Shown here piece by piece: positions 50,953 to 62,287 of a DNA stretch of 64,000 bases; position 1 is the first letter of the stretch; each line of letters starts with the position of its first letter. The stretch lies in NCBI RefSeq assembly GCF_003337425.1, contig NZ_QPJU01000007.1, positions 62,001-126,000 on the forward strand. Reading direction: 5' to 3'. This DNA comes from Extensimonas vulgaris (GTDB taxonomy: Bacteria; Pseudomonadota; Gammaproteobacteria; Burkholderiales; Burkholderiaceae_C). The position numbers and the translations under genes were made by a program. The notes under the pieces were generated by a model. The model searched no databases. It was given only the letters and a program-made list of their open reading frames with translations, and had not been told where the DNA came from.

Positions 50953-51440
50953 GCGAAGCCAAGACCAGCGCGGCAGCGCAGCAGCGCCCCTTCAAAGTGC
51001 TGGGAATCCAGCAGATCGCGATTGGCGGCACCGACAAGCAGCGCATGAAGCGGCTGTGGGTCGATATGCTGGGCCTCACGCAGACCGGCACCTTCCAGAG
51101 CGAGCGCGAAAACGTCGATGAAGACATCCTCGCCATGGGCAGCGGAGCCTACAAGGTCGAGGTGGACATCATGCAGCCGCTCGACATCGACAAAAAACCC
51201 GCTGTGCACACCACGCCGCTCAACCACATCGGCCTGTGGATCGACGACCTGCCCAAGGCCGTCGAATGGCTCACGGCGCAGGGCGTGCGCTTTGCGCCGG
51301 GCGGCATCCGCAAGGGCGCTGCCGGTTACGACATCTGCTTTTTGCACCCCAAGAGCAACGAGGAATTCCCGATTGCGGGCGAGGGGGTGCTGATCGAGCT
51401 CGTGCAGGCGCCACCCGAAGTCATCGCGGCGCTGGGTTGA
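50949..51440 (+). CDS. VOC family protein, probable methylmalonyl-CoA epimerase
   Basis: A 163-residue glyoxalase-fold protein. The context (mutase, carboxylase, MeaB) makes methylmalonyl-CoA epimerase, which converts the (S) product of PCC to the (R) substrate of the mutase, the likely role. Metal ligands expected of that enzyme are His93 (NHIGLW), Glu150 (VLIELV) and Glu71 or a nearby residue; the first ligand, normally His in a D-H-I-A pattern, is replaced by Gln22 (IQQIAIG). It overlaps bioB by four bases. Function is inferred. Confidence 0.75.
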   Translation: MSEAKTSAAAQQRPFKVLGIQQIAIGGTDKQRMKRLWVDMLGLTQTGTFQSERENVDEDILAMGSGAYKVEVDIMQPLDIDKKPAVHTTPLNHIGLWIDDLPKAVEWLTAQGVRFAPGGIRKGAAGYDICFLHPKSNEEFPIAGEGVLIELVQAPPEVIAALG

Positions 51441-51458
51441 AATACTCTTAAAGCAATA

Positions 51459-51497
51459 GCTGCCAGCGCATGACTATCAAGCGTTGGCAGCCATTTT
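51459..51497. terminator. Mini-repeat hairpin acting as terminator after the propionate operon
   Basis: The stem GCTGCCAGCGC / GCGTTGGCAGC (51459-51469 with 51481-51491) is followed by CATTTTTATT. The arms are those of the mini-repeat family, so a repeat copy appears to serve as an operon end. It also lies downstream of the convergent DUF2892 gene. Confidence 0.7.
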
Positions 51498-51516
51498 TAT
51501 TGGCAAAAAGCGGATT

Positions 51517-51714
51517 TCAGGACTTCTTTTCCATCGGGCAGGTGTTCATGCCCAGCAAGGTGTAGAGCGGGCAGAATTTGAACAGGCCCGTGAGCAGCGG
51601 CACCACGCCGATCCAACCCCACCAGCCCACGGTGCCCGTCGCGGCCAATGCGATCAAAACGATGCCGACGACGATGCGCAGGATGCGGTCGATTCCCCCA
51701 ACATTGACTTTCAT
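51517..51714 (-). CDS. DUF2892 small membrane protein (YgaP-like)
   Basis: A 65-residue protein with two membrane helices (about 10-27 and 32-50) and NVGGIDRILRIVVG and FCPLYTLLGMNTC, the DUF2892 pattern. In YgaP this domain anchors a rhodanese. AGGAGG lies five bases before the ATG at 51714. It is the last gene of the leftward sulfide cluster, 110 bp after the OsmC gene. Confidence 0.9.
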   Translation of the reverse strand: MKVNVGGIDRILRIVVGIVLIALAATGTVGWWGWIGVVPLLTGLFKFCPLYTLLGMNTCPMEKKS

Positions 51715-51824
51715 GGTTTCCTCCTGGGTGTTTGGATGCTTGGAAGCTCGCCTTGCGCGCTTGCGGCAAGACGGGGAGGGCGGCCGAGCGTCGCATCGCA
51801 GGAAACGCTCTGCCACTTCGTGCG

Positions 51825-52271
51825 CTATTTGAGGCGCTGCCCCGTCGAATCAAGCACTTGCAGCTCGATCGGGATGCCCTGGCCCACGCTCTGCGTCACG
51901 GTACAAAAGGCTTCGAACTGACCGAGCACGCGATCGAGGTGTTCGAGTTGCGCTGCAGGCACGCCCAGGTGCATGACGGCCGTGATCTTGAGCACGCGCA
52001 CGCGGCCTTCGGCGTTGCGCCCGACCTCGGCCGTCACGCTGGCGTGCAGGGGTTCGGGGTTTTGCTTGAACTTGCGCAAGGCAAACAGCAATGAATCGGT
52101 CAGGCAATTGCCCACGGCCGCGCACAGCAATTGCACCGGCGTGGGCCCCAGGCCCGTGCCTAGCGGCGGCGGCTCGTCGGTAGTCAGGCCAGCGATGCCG
52201 GGGCCGAAATCGACGTCGAAGCGGTAGTCGTGCCGCTGCTGCAGTGTTACGGTGACACTTTTTTCGCTCAT
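51825..52271 (-). CDS. OsmC/Ohr-like peroxiredoxin
   Basis: A 148-residue OsmC-fold protein with the two expected cysteines, Cys56 (AAVGNCLTDS) and Cys123 (EAFCTVTQS). Family members reduce organic hydroperoxides, and some act on hydropersulfides. Its position between a rhodanese and a DUF2892 gene in a sulfide cluster favours a sulfur-related role (inference). Confidence 0.87.
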   Translation of the reverse strand: MSEKSVTVTLQQRHDYRFDVDFGPGIAGLTTDEPPPLGTGLGPTPVQLLCAAVGNCLTDSLLFALRKFKQNPEPLHASVTAEVGRNAEGRVRVLKITAVMHLGVPAAQLEHLDRVLGQFEAFCTVTQSVGQGIPIELQVLDSTGQRLK

Positions 52272-52343
52272 GGGGCTCTCCTCGTTCGTTGTTCGCTGTT
52301 TGGCCGAGAAATGTTGCGACGCTGTCGCGTGGTTCGATCGCGC

Positions 52344-52673
52344 TCAACCGCGTTCTATGGGCCTTTGCAGCTGCAAGGCCACGTTTGCCGCCGAGCCGCC
52401 GTTGATGGCCTGGCGGTAGCCAAGCTGGCGCATGGCGTCGCAGGCCATGCCAGAGCGTGCACCCGAGACGCAATACAGCACGACGGGCGCGTCCTTGTCG
52501 GGGGCGACCTGGGCGATGTCCTGCATGAAGCGCTCGAGCGGCAGGTTGATGGCGCCGCGCACATGGCCGGCCGCGTATTCGCCGGGCGAGCGCACGTCGA
52601 GCAGCACGAGGCGCTCGAGCCCCGGGGCGTCGGGGCGGTCTTCGTCAGTTGGCGCGCAAGGGGTTGGGCTCAT
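52344..52673 (-). CDS. Single-domain rhodanese
   Basis: A 109-residue sulfurtransferase with active-site Cys68 in LYCVSGARSG and the LLDVRSPGEYAAGHVRGAINLP signature in overlapping blocks. No signal peptide, so it should act in the cytoplasm on persulfides such as glutathione persulfide. It follows sqr after 27 bp. Confidence 0.95.
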   Translation of the reverse strand: MSPTPCAPTDEDRPDAPGLERLVLLDVRSPGEYAAGHVRGAINLPLERFMQDIAQVAPDKDAPVVLYCVSGARSGMACDAMRQLGYRQAINGGSAANVALQLQRPIERG

Positions 52674-52700
52674 GAAGTTTGTTCCTGAAATAGGCTGCGG

Positions 52701-55377
<2,677 letters not shown>

Positions 55378-55390
55378 GCGCATCTCCTGC

Positions 55391-55600
55391 TCAGCAGCCG
55401 CCCGGGACGCCGAGCTTGCGCAGGAGGGAATCCATCAGGCACCACTTGGTGAATCCGCTTTGCAGCAGGTTGAGCCCAATGAAGGCCGTGAACGCGAGCC
55501 ACCACTGGCTCACGAAAATCGGGCTGCCCGGGATGCCGAGCGCCAGGGAAAGCAGAATGAATGTGCCTGCGATCACGCGCACGAGTTGCCAGCTGGTCAT
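55391..55600 (-). CDS. DUF2892 small membrane protein
   Basis: A 69-residue protein with two hydrophobic helices (about 8-27 and 33-50), then FTKWCLMDSLLRKLGVPGGC. This is a second DUF2892 gene in the same operon, longer at its C-terminus and with two cysteines. Its ATG overlaps the RND stop by four bases, so the two are translationally coupled. Confidence 0.88.
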   Translation of the reverse strand: MTSWQLVRVIAGTFILLSLALGIPGSPIFVSQWWLAFTAFIGLNLLQSGFTKWCLMDSLLRKLGVPGGC

Positions 55601-58600
55601 GAGAATGCTCCTTCAGAGTGAGTGGTTGACGAAGTATCCGCCTTGGCTTTGCGGTGATACGCCATGTAATACAGGGTCGGGATCACCACCAGCGTCAGCA
55701 GGGTGGAAACGAAGATGCCGAAGATCAGTGAGATCGCAAGCCCGTTGAAGATCGGGTCGTCGAGGATGAAAAACGCCCCGATCATCGCGGCGAGCGCGGT
55801 CAGCAAAATGGGCTGCGCGCGGATGATGGCCGCCTGCACGATGGCGTCCTTGAGCGGCACGCCCGCGCGCTCTTGCAAGTGGATGAAGTCCACGAGCAAG
55901 ATCGAATTGCGCACGATGATGCCCGCGAGCGCGATCATGCCGATCATGCTCGTGGCCGTGAATTGCGCGCCGAGCAGCGCGTGCCCTGGCATCACGCCGA
56001 TGATGGTCAGCGGAATCGGCGCCATGATGATCAGCGGCATCAGGTACGAGCCGAACTGCGCCACCACGAGCAAGTAGATCAGCACTAGGCCCACGGCGTA
56101 GGCCAGGCCCATGTCGCGGAAGGTCTCGTAGGTGATCTGCCACTCGCCATCCCACTTGAGCGCGTAGTCGCGCAGCGCGTCGTCGGGCTGGCGGATGAAA
56201 TATTCGACCATCGGGCTGCCGCTGGGCGTGGGCAGGCGCGCGATGTCGGCGCGCATCTTGAACATGCCGTAGAGCGGGCTGTCCACCTTGCCCGCCATGT
56301 CGCCGACGACGTAGCTCATGGGCAGCAGGTCTTTGTGATAGACGGGCTGCTCGCGCAAGGTGTCGCTCACGGTGACCAATTCACGCAGCGGCACGAGCTG
56401 CCCGCTGGCGTTGCGCACCGTGAGCTGCAGCAGCGCGTTCAAGTCGCCCTGGCGCTCATCGGGCAGTTGCAGCATGATCGGCGCCGGGTATTTGCTCGCG
56501 TCGTGCAAATACGTGGTGTCCGCACCCGCAAGGCCGGCGCGCAAGGTGCCCACGATGGCTTGCTGCGGGATGCCCAGCAAGGCGGCCTTGCGCCGATCGA
56601 CGAGCAGGAGCTTGCGCGGCGCGCTCGCGATATTGCTGTCATCCACATCGACGATATCGGGCGTTTTCTCGAACACGGCGCGCACGGCGCGCGCCATCTC
56701 GCGCCGGCCTTGCGCCTCGGGGCCGTAGATTTCTGCCACGATGGGCGAGAGCACGGGCGGGCCGGGCGGCACTTCGACCACTTTGACGTTCGCACCAAAG
56801 CGCTTGCCGATCTGCTGCAGCGCGGGCCGCACGCGCGTCGCGATCACGTGGCTCTGGTCGCTGCGCTCGTGCTTGTCCACAAGGTTCACCTGAATGTCGC
56901 CCACCTCGCCACCGGCGCGCAGGTAATACTGGCGCACCAGACCGTTGAAGTTGATCGGCGCCGCCGTGCCCGCATACGCCTGGTAGTCGGTGACCTCGGG
57001 CACGGTGGCCAGGTAAGCACCGAGCTCGTGCAGCACCGCGGCGGTCTGCTCCACCGGCGTGCCCGCAGGCATATCGACGACGACCTGGAACTCGGACTTG
57101 TTGTCGAGCGGCAGCATTTTGAGCAGCACGAACCCCGTGACGGGCAGCGCCACCGAAACGGCGATCAGCAGCGCGACGCCCAGGCCCATCAGGCGCCGAT
57201 TGCGCTTGCCGCTGCGCTCGTCGAGCAGCGGCGTGAAAATACGCTCAAACACCGGCGCAAGCAGTGCCGTGAGGCGGGATTGCGCTACCGGCTTTGCTGC
57301 GTTCGCATCGCCATGCGCCTGCCCATGCCCCGTGCCGTGGTGCGCCTTCATCCACAGGCGCGACAGCCAGGGCGTGACGGCGAAGGCGATCGAGAGCGAC
57401 AGCAGCATGCCCATGCTCGCGTTGATCGGGATCGGGCTCATGTACGGCCCCATGAGGCCCGAGACGAAGGCCATGGGCAGCAGCGCCGCGATCACTGTCA
57501 GCGTGGCGAGGATGGTCGGCCCGCCGACTTCATCGACGGCGCCAGGGATGAGCTGCGCGAGCGTCTTTTCCGGGTGCAGCTGCTGGTGGCGGTGGATGTT
57601 TTCCACCACCACGATCGCGTCATCGACCAGGATGCCGATCGAGAAAATTAGCGCGAACAGCGACACGCGGTTGAGCGTGAAGCCCCAGGCCCACGAGGCG
57701 AACAGCGTCACGGTCAAGGTCAGCACCACGGCGGTACCGACGATCGCGGCCTCGCGCCGCCCGAGCGCAAGAAACACCAGCACCACCACCGACACCGTGG
57801 CGAAGAGCAGCTTCTGGATCAGCTTCTGCGCCTTGTCGTTGGCCGTGACGCCGTAGTTGCGCGTTTCAGCGACCTGCACACCGTCGGGGATGATGGTGTT
57901 GCGCAGCTGGCCCACGCGCTGCATCACGGCGTCGGCCACGTTGATGGCGTTCTCGCCGGGCTTCTTGGTGATAGAGATGGTCACGGCCGGGTATTCGCCG
58001 CCGCCGGCTTTTTGCGCCAAGCCATACCACACGTAGCGGCTTGGGGGCAGGGGGCCGTCGCGCACCTCGGCCACGTCTTGCAGGAATACGGGCTTGCCAT
58101 TGCGCACGCCCACCACGAGCTCGGCCACGTCGCGCGCGGTGCTCAAAAACGGCCCGGCTTCCACGGCCACGGCCTGGTTCGCGCTGAGCAGATCACCCAC
58201 CGGCAAGCCCATGTTGGCCGATAGCAGGGCCGCGCGCAGGTCCTGCACCGTGACGCCCGCACCCGCCATGCGCGCCGGATCGAGCCGCACGAGCACTGCG
58301 CGCCCCGGGCCGCCCACGGTCTGCACCTCGCGCGTGCCGGGCACGCGCTTGAGCTCGACCTCCATGCTGTGCGCCACGCGCTCGAGCGCAAAAGCGCCTT
58401 GTTCCGGGTCTTTGCTGTAGAGCGTGAGCGTGACGATGGGCACGTCGTCTATGCCCTTGGGTTTGATGATGGGGTCGAGCACGCCCAGGTCGCGCGGCAG
58501 CCAGTCGCTGTGCGTGCGCAAGGTGTCGTGCAGGCGCACAAGCGCGTCGATGCGCGCCACGCCGACCTTGAACTGCACCGTGAGCACTGCGAGGCCCGGG

Positions 58601-58887
58601 CGCGAAACGGAGCTCACATGCTCCACGCCCACCATTTGCGCGAGCACCTGCTCGGCCGGCGTCGCCACCATCTGCTCCACGTCGGCCACGCTCGCCCCCG
58701 GAAAGGGGATGAGCACGTTGGCCATGGTGACGTTGATCTGTGGCTCTTCCTCGCGCGGCGTGACGAGCACGGCAAAAACGCCGAGCAAAAACGCCACCAG
58801 CGCGAGCAAGGGTGTGATCTGCGCGCTCTGAAAAAGCGCAGCAATGCGGCCCGAGATTCCGAGCGAGGAGGGGGTTTCAGTGCTCAT
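55597..58887 (-). CDS. RND-family inner-membrane efflux pump
   Basis: A 1096-residue AcrB-like transporter with twelve membrane helices and two large periplasmic loops. The fourth helix carries the paired aspartates of the proton relay in SIGILVDDAIVVVENI, as in HAE-type pumps rather than the metal-exporting HME type. The substrate is unknown. A His-rich cytoplasmic insert (HHGTGHGQAHGDAN) lies between the two halves. It is 14 bp downstream of the adaptor gene and coupled to DUF2892. Confidence 0.95.
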   Translation of the reverse strand: MSTETPSSLGISGRIAALFQSAQITPLLALVAFLLGVFAVLVTPREEEPQINVTMANVLIPFPGASVADVEQMVATPAEQVLAQMVGVEHVSSVSRPGLAVLTVQFKVGVARIDALVRLHDTLRTHSDWLPRDLGVLDPIIKPKGIDDVPIVTLTLYSKDPEQGAFALERVAHSMEVELKRVPGTREVQTVGGPGRAVLVRLDPARMAGAGVTVQDLRAALLSANMGLPVGDLLSANQAVAVEAGPFLSTARDVAELVVGVRNGKPVFLQDVAEVRDGPLPPSRYVWYGLAQKAGGGEYPAVTISITKKPGENAINVADAVMQRVGQLRNTIIPDGVQVAETRNYGVTANDKAQKLIQKLLFATVSVVVLVFLALGRREAAIVGTAVVLTLTVTLFASWAWGFTLNRVSLFALIFSIGILVDDAIVVVENIHRHQQLHPEKTLAQLIPGAVDEVGGPTILATLTVIAALLPMAFVSGLMGPYMSPIPINASMGMLLSLSIAFAVTPWLSRLWMKAHHGTGHGQAHGDANAAKPVAQSRLTALLAPVFERIFTPLLDERSGKRNRRLMGLGVALLIAVSVALPVTGFVLLKMLPLDNKSEFQVVVDMPAGTPVEQTAAVLHELGAYLATVPEVTDYQAYAGTAAPINFNGLVRQYYLRAGGEVGDIQVNLVDKHERSDQSHVIATRVRPALQQIGKRFGANVKVVEVPPGPPVLSPIVAEIYGPEAQGRREMARAVRAVFEKTPDIVDVDDSNIASAPRKLLLVDRRKAALLGIPQQAIVGTLRAGLAGADTTYLHDASKYPAPIMLQLPDERQGDLNALLQLTVRNASGQLVPLRELVTVSDTLREQPVYHKDLLPMSYVVGDMAGKVDSPLYGMFKMRADIARLPTPSGSPMVEYFIRQPDDALRDYALKWDGEWQITYETFRDMGLAYAVGLVLIYLLVVAQFGSYLMPLIIMAPIPLTIIGVMPGHALLGAQFTATSMIGMIALAGIIVRNSILLVDFIHLQERAGVPLKDAIVQAAIIRAQPILLTALAAMIGAFFILDDPIFNGLAISLIFGIFVSTLLTLVVIPTLYYMAYHRKAKADTSSTTHSEGAFS

Positions 58888-58901
58888 GTCGGCGCACCCT
58901 T

Positions 58902-59984
58902 TCAGCGCATCTTGGCCGCCGCTTGCGGATCGGTGGCCACCTTGTCGCCGGCGCGCAGGCCGCTCAATACTTCCACCTGCGTGCCGTCGCTGTAGCCCAG
59001 CCGCACCTGGCGCAGCAGCGGCCGCCCTTGGGCGTCGAGCACGTACACGCCCGTCATCTCCGCGCGGCGCACGATGGCGTTTGCAGGCACCAGAAATTGC
59101 GGGCCCACGGCTTGCTCTGCTTCCTTACCTGCCTGGGCTGCAGAATCGGCAGCACCTTGCCAGGCCACACGCGCGAACATGCCCGGCAGCGCGCCCTGCA
59201 CTTGCGCTGGCAGCGGCACGCGCAGCTGCACCGTATGCGTGGCCGCATCGAGCGCCGGAAAGCGCTGCACCTGCGCGGTCGGCACCGTTAGACGCGCCAC
59301 CTTGGCGCCGGGAATGTCCACTTCGACGGCCGACGCCAGCGCGAGCGACGCCGCGGCAGACTGCGCCACCGTGGCCGTCACGCGCAGCGCGGACGGGTCA
59401 TACACGCGCACCAGCGGCCGCCCCGGCATGGCCATGTCGCCCAACACCACGGGCACCTCGCTGACGATGCCGGCGTAGGGCGCCTTGAGCACATAAAACC
59501 CCGACTGCGTCTGCGCGGCGCCGGCCTGCGCCTGCAAAGCCTGCACCTGCGCCTGCGCCGCCTCCCATTGGGCCTTGGCGCGGTCGAGCGCGGCCTGGCT
59601 GATGTAGTGCTTTTGCGCAAGCTGCTTTTGCCGCTCGTACTCCTTGGCGGCCACGTCGAGCTGGGCACGCGCGGCTTGCACCTGGGCCGCGCTTGCCGCC
59701 GCATTCTGGTTGGCCGCACGCGCGTCGATGCGCAGCAACTCCTGCCCGGCCTGCACCTTGTCGCCGACCTTCACGTGCAGCGCCACCACCGCGCCTTGCA
59801 CCTGCGCGGCCACCTGCGTATCGCGCACCGCCTCGACCACTGCCTCGGCGCCGACGCGCTGGCCGTGCCGGGCCGGCGCCTGGACTTGGTACGTCGCCAA
59901 GGCAGCCGGCTGCGCGGCCAGGGCCACGTTGACGGCCCCACCGAACACCACGCACGCAGCGACGAGATCACGAGTTTTCAGCAT
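58902..59984 (-). CDS. RND periplasmic adaptor (membrane fusion protein)
   Basis: A 360-residue HlyD/AcrA-like adaptor: signal peptide (about 1-24), lipoyl halves (VAALHVKVGDKVQAG and LKAPYAGIVSEVPV), an Ala/Gln-rich coiled-coil hairpin (about 90-150) and a beta-barrel. ATG 59984 has GGAGGG five bases upstream. It is first in the leftward array and divergent from the ArsR gene. Confidence 0.93.
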   Translation of the reverse strand: MLKTRDLVAACVVFGGAVNVALAAQPAALATYQVQAPARHGQRVGAEAVVEAVRDTQVAAQVQGAVVALHVKVGDKVQAGQELLRIDARAANQNAAASAAQVQAARAQLDVAAKEYERQKQLAQKHYISQAALDRAKAQWEAAQAQVQALQAQAGAAQTQSGFYVLKAPYAGIVSEVPVVLGDMAMPGRPLVRVYDPSALRVTATVAQSAAASLALASAVEVDIPGAKVARLTVPTAQVQRFPALDAATHTVQLRVPLPAQVQGALPGMFARVAWQGAADSAAQAGKEAEQAVGPQFLVPANAIVRRAEMTGVYVLDAQGRPLLRQVRLGYSDGTQVEVLSGLRAGDKVATDPQAAAKMR

Positions 59985-60040
59985 TCGACCCTCCATGCCC
60001 AGCAAGCATCGACCCAACACATGGGCGACAAGCTTTGCAT

Positions 60041-60062
60041 TATTTGACTAATCAGCTAAATA
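60041..60062. promoter_or_regulatory. Candidate ArsR operator in the divergent region
   Basis: TATTTGACTAATCAGCTAAATA is an imperfect 22-bp dyad (16 of 22 positions symmetric), AT-rich, between the adaptor and ArsR genes. ArsR-family proteins that sense sulfide or metals bind such TATTT/AAATA dyads. Confidence 0.5.
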
Positions 60063-60110
60063 TGCAAACAGTTTATCATAGCGTCTGCACGAAATTTGCG
60101 AGAGCTTGTC

Positions 60111-60455
60111 ATGCCCATGAAAGACCTCCCCCCCGAAGCCCTGGGCCAAGTGGCAGCGTACTTCCAGGCGCTGTCCGAGCCGACCCGGCTGCGCATCTTG
60201 AACATCTTGCATGACGGCGAGCGCAGCGTAGGCGAGCTTGCGCAACTTTGCAACTGCACCGCCGCCAACATCTCGCGCCACCTCTCGCTGTTGGCCAAAC
60301 ACGGCCTCGTCACCCGCGAAGGCCGCGGCACCAGCGTTTACTACCGCATCGCCGACGAATCGGTCTATGCGCTGTGCGACCTCGTCTGCGGCAGCATCGC
60401 CCAACAACTTGAACGCTCGGCACAGCGGCATGCGATGTTTACGGGGGCGGGGTGA
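60111..60455 (+). CDS. ArsR/SmtB-family regulator of the sulfide/RND cluster
   Basis: A 114-residue winged-helix repressor. The core SEPTRLRILNIL and the recognition helix TAANISRHLSLL are intact. Four cysteines stand out: Cys47 and Cys49 (QLCNCT) next to the recognition helix, and Cys89 and Cys93 (ALCDLVC) in the last helix. They could form a persulfide/thiol switch, as in BigR or SqrR, or a metal site. ATG 60111 is used; a TTG 15 bases earlier is less likely. It is divergent from the pump operon. Confidence 0.9.
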   Translation: MPMKDLPPEALGQVAAYFQALSEPTRLRILNILHDGERSVGELAQLCNCTAANISRHLSLLAKHGLVTREGRGTSVYYRIADESVYALCDLVCGSIAQQLERSAQRHAMFTGAG

Positions 60456-60545
60456 TTCAGTGGGCGCAGCTGGTACATAGATAGACCAAGACTTGCGATT
60501 GCTTTGCGCCAGCTTTAATATTTAACATAATACAAATCGTATTTA

Positions 60546-60714
60546 CTAGCAGCCTGTCGGACTTTGGGCGTCGAAAGCGAGAATGCGCCCCAGCGAGACC
60601 AGTTTTTGCCGGATTCGCCGCCCCATAGTGGTGCTATGGGGCAAGAAGCCGGTGAAAAATGGGCCGCTGCGGCGCATTCGCAGCCGACGATTCCAAAGTC
60701 CGACAGGCTGCTAG
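60546..60714. repeat. Palindromic repeat family R2, copy B (169 bp)
   Basis: Bounded by CTAGCAGCCTGTCGGACTTT and its complement ending AGGCTGCTAG, with a central perfect hairpin CCCCATAG / CTATGGGG. It is the inverse of copy A at 944-1112 and about 93% identical to it. It fills most of the 393-bp gap between the ArsR gene and gloA; the rest (60456-60545) is AT-rich and holds no recognisable gene. Confidence 0.9.
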
Positions 60715-60848
60715 ATGGGTAAGCCCCCTCACAGTGCGGCCTTCCTCAGAAAACCGCCGACCCACACTGGGTTTGGGCCTACCATTCGGGCTGCGGCGTA
60801 CTGCTGCGCCATGCGAGCAATCTTTTTATCCAGGGACACAGAAACACC

Positions 60849-61265
60849 ATGCGAATCCTTCACACCATGCTGCGCGTCGGCAATCTTGAGCGCTCCATCG
60901 AGTTCTACACCAAGGTGCTGGGCATGCAACTGCTGCGCACCTCGGAGAACCCTGAGTACAAATATTCCCTCGCTTTTCTAGGCTACGAGGGAGGCAACCC
61001 GGCGCAGGCCGAGATCGAGCTCACCTACAACTGGGGCGTCGAAAGCTACGACCATGGCAACGCCTATGGCCATATCGCCATCGGCGTGCCTGACGTCTAT
61101 GCGGCGTGCGAGCGCATCCGCGCGGCCGGCGGCCAGGTCACACGCGAGCCCGGGCCGGTCAAGGGTGGCACTACGGTGATCGCTTTCGTCACCGACCCCG
61201 ACGGCTACAAAATCGAGCTCATCGAGCGCGCTGACGACAGCAAGAGCGGTCAGGGGTTGCGCTGA
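60849..61265 (+). CDS. gloA: Lactoylglutathione lyase (glyoxalase I)
   Basis: A 138-residue metalloenzyme that converts the methylglyoxal-glutathione hemithioacetal to lactoylglutathione. The four metal ligands match E. coli GlxI: His5, Glu57, His75 and Glu123. Start, length and the ending KIELIE fit the nickel-type family. It is a single gene downstream of repeat R2. Confidence 0.97.
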   Translation: MRILHTMLRVGNLERSIEFYTKVLGMQLLRTSENPEYKYSLAFLGYEGGNPAQAEIELTYNWGVESYDHGNAYGHIAIGVPDVYAACERIRAAGGQVTREPGPVKGGTTVIAFVTDPDGYKIELIERADDSKSGQGLR

Positions 61266-61293
61266 CATTCTCTCTGCGCTGGGCGTCAGATGA

Positions 61294-61315
61294 ATTGTAG
61301 TAACATTACTACAAT
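61294..61315. promoter_or_regulatory. Palindromic operator of the Phd/PIN toxin-antitoxin pair
   Basis: Perfect 10-bp arms ATTGTAGTAA / TTACTACAAT separated by CA, 21 bp before the antitoxin ATG. Phd-type antitoxins autorepress by binding such palindromes. Confidence 0.8.
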
Positions 61316-61335
61316 TTTCCGACGAAGGTACCGCC

Positions 61336-61587
61336 ATGACTATTACAACCCTCTCCAGCCGTGAGCTGAACCAGGATGTTTCGCGCGCAAAGAAGGCGGC
61401 CCAGAACGGCCCTGTTTTCATCACGGACCGAGGCAAGCCTGCGCACGTACTGTTGAGCATGGAGGAATACCAACGGCTCACACATCAACGCCGCAACATT
61501 GCCGATGCATTGGCCATGCCGGATGTAGCGGACATCGAGTTCGAACCGCAGCAAGTGACCATCGAGCCCCAGTCGGCTGGGTTTTGA
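61336..61587 (+). CDS. Phd/YefM-family antitoxin
   Basis: An 83-residue antitoxin with the Phd N-terminal DNA-binding domain (SSRELNQDVSRAKKAAQNGPV, about 7-27) and the PAHVLLSMEEYQRL segment, then a disordered acidic C-terminus that wraps the toxin. GAAGG lies upstream of the ATG. Its stop TGA shares a base with the toxin start. Confidence 0.93.
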   Translation: MTITTLSSRELNQDVSRAKKAAQNGPVFITDRGKPAHVLLSMEEYQRLTHQRRNIADALAMPDVADIEFEPQQVTIEPQSAGF

Positions 61588-62042
61588 TGATGTACGTTCT
61601 CGACACGAATGTGGTGTCCGAGCTGCGAAAGGTTCGCGCCGGCAAGGCGGACCCGAATGTTGCGGCCTGGGCGCAAAGTGTGGATGCGGCGGATCTGTTC
61701 ATATCCGCTATCACCATCATGGAGCTGGAGCTCGGCGTTTTGGCCATGGAACGCAAGGACGTAGCCCAAGGGGCGCTGTTGCGCTCCTGGCTGGAGCGGC
61801 ATGTGCTGCCGGAATTTGCCGCACGGACACTGCCCGTCGATACGGCCGTGGCGCAGCGCAGCGCCCGGCTGCATGTCCCCGACAGGCGCAACGAGCGCGA
61901 TGCACTGATTGCCGCCACAGCTCTGGTGCACGGCATGACCGTGGCCACCCGCAACGTGGCCGACTTTCGGCCTACCAGGGTGGCCATCCTGAACCCGTGG
62001 GAGCGCAGCATGATGGACTCGCCCGCACGAACGCAGTCGTAA
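61587..62042 (+). CDS. PIN-domain toxin (FitB/VapC type)
   Basis: A 151-residue PIN nuclease with the acidic site in YVLDTNVVSE, IMELELG, RNERDALIAATA and TRNVADF. The FitB-like spacing and pairing with a Phd antitoxin are common in proteobacteria. ATG 61587 (sharing A with the antitoxin TGA) is used; the next codon is also ATG. The last ~12 residues are variable. Confidence 0.93.
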   Translation: MMYVLDTNVVSELRKVRAGKADPNVAAWAQSVDAADLFISAITIMELELGVLAMERKDVAQGALLRSWLERHVLPEFAARTLPVDTAVAQRSARLHVPDRRNERDALIAATALVHGMTVATRNVADFRPTRVAILNPWERSMMDSPARTQS

Positions 62043-62073
62043 ACCATCCTGCTTCTGATGCGTCGATTTTTTA

Positions 62074-62250
62074 ACCCAGATTGTTCATTAGGACGCGGGA
62101 TGATGGCGAGGCGGCTGGCGAGGCAGTTTGGTCGCGGCTGAGGAGTGCATGGCCGGTGCCATGAACGACGAAGCCGCGGCCAAAATGACCGGCAGACGTC
62201 CGCCAGCGCCCACGTAGGTGCGCAGCGCCGCCTAATGGACAATCTGGGTT
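62074..62250. repeat. Inverted-repeat element R4 (177 bp, single copy)
   Basis: Begins AACCCAGATTGTTCATTAGG and ends CCTAATGGACAATCTGGGTT, so 19 of 20 terminal bases pair. The interior (GC-rich) has no open gene and could be a deleted insertion sequence or a MITE. It lies between the PIN toxin and the hydrolase gene. Confidence 0.8.
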
Positions 62251-62287
62251 TAACGGCGTTCAGCGCCTGGACTTTTTCAACGGCCTG

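Noticed and set aside
62043-62287. A small gene inside the R4 element
   Set aside because: The short frames here have no ribosome site and cross the terminal repeats, so I call it an element rather than a gene.
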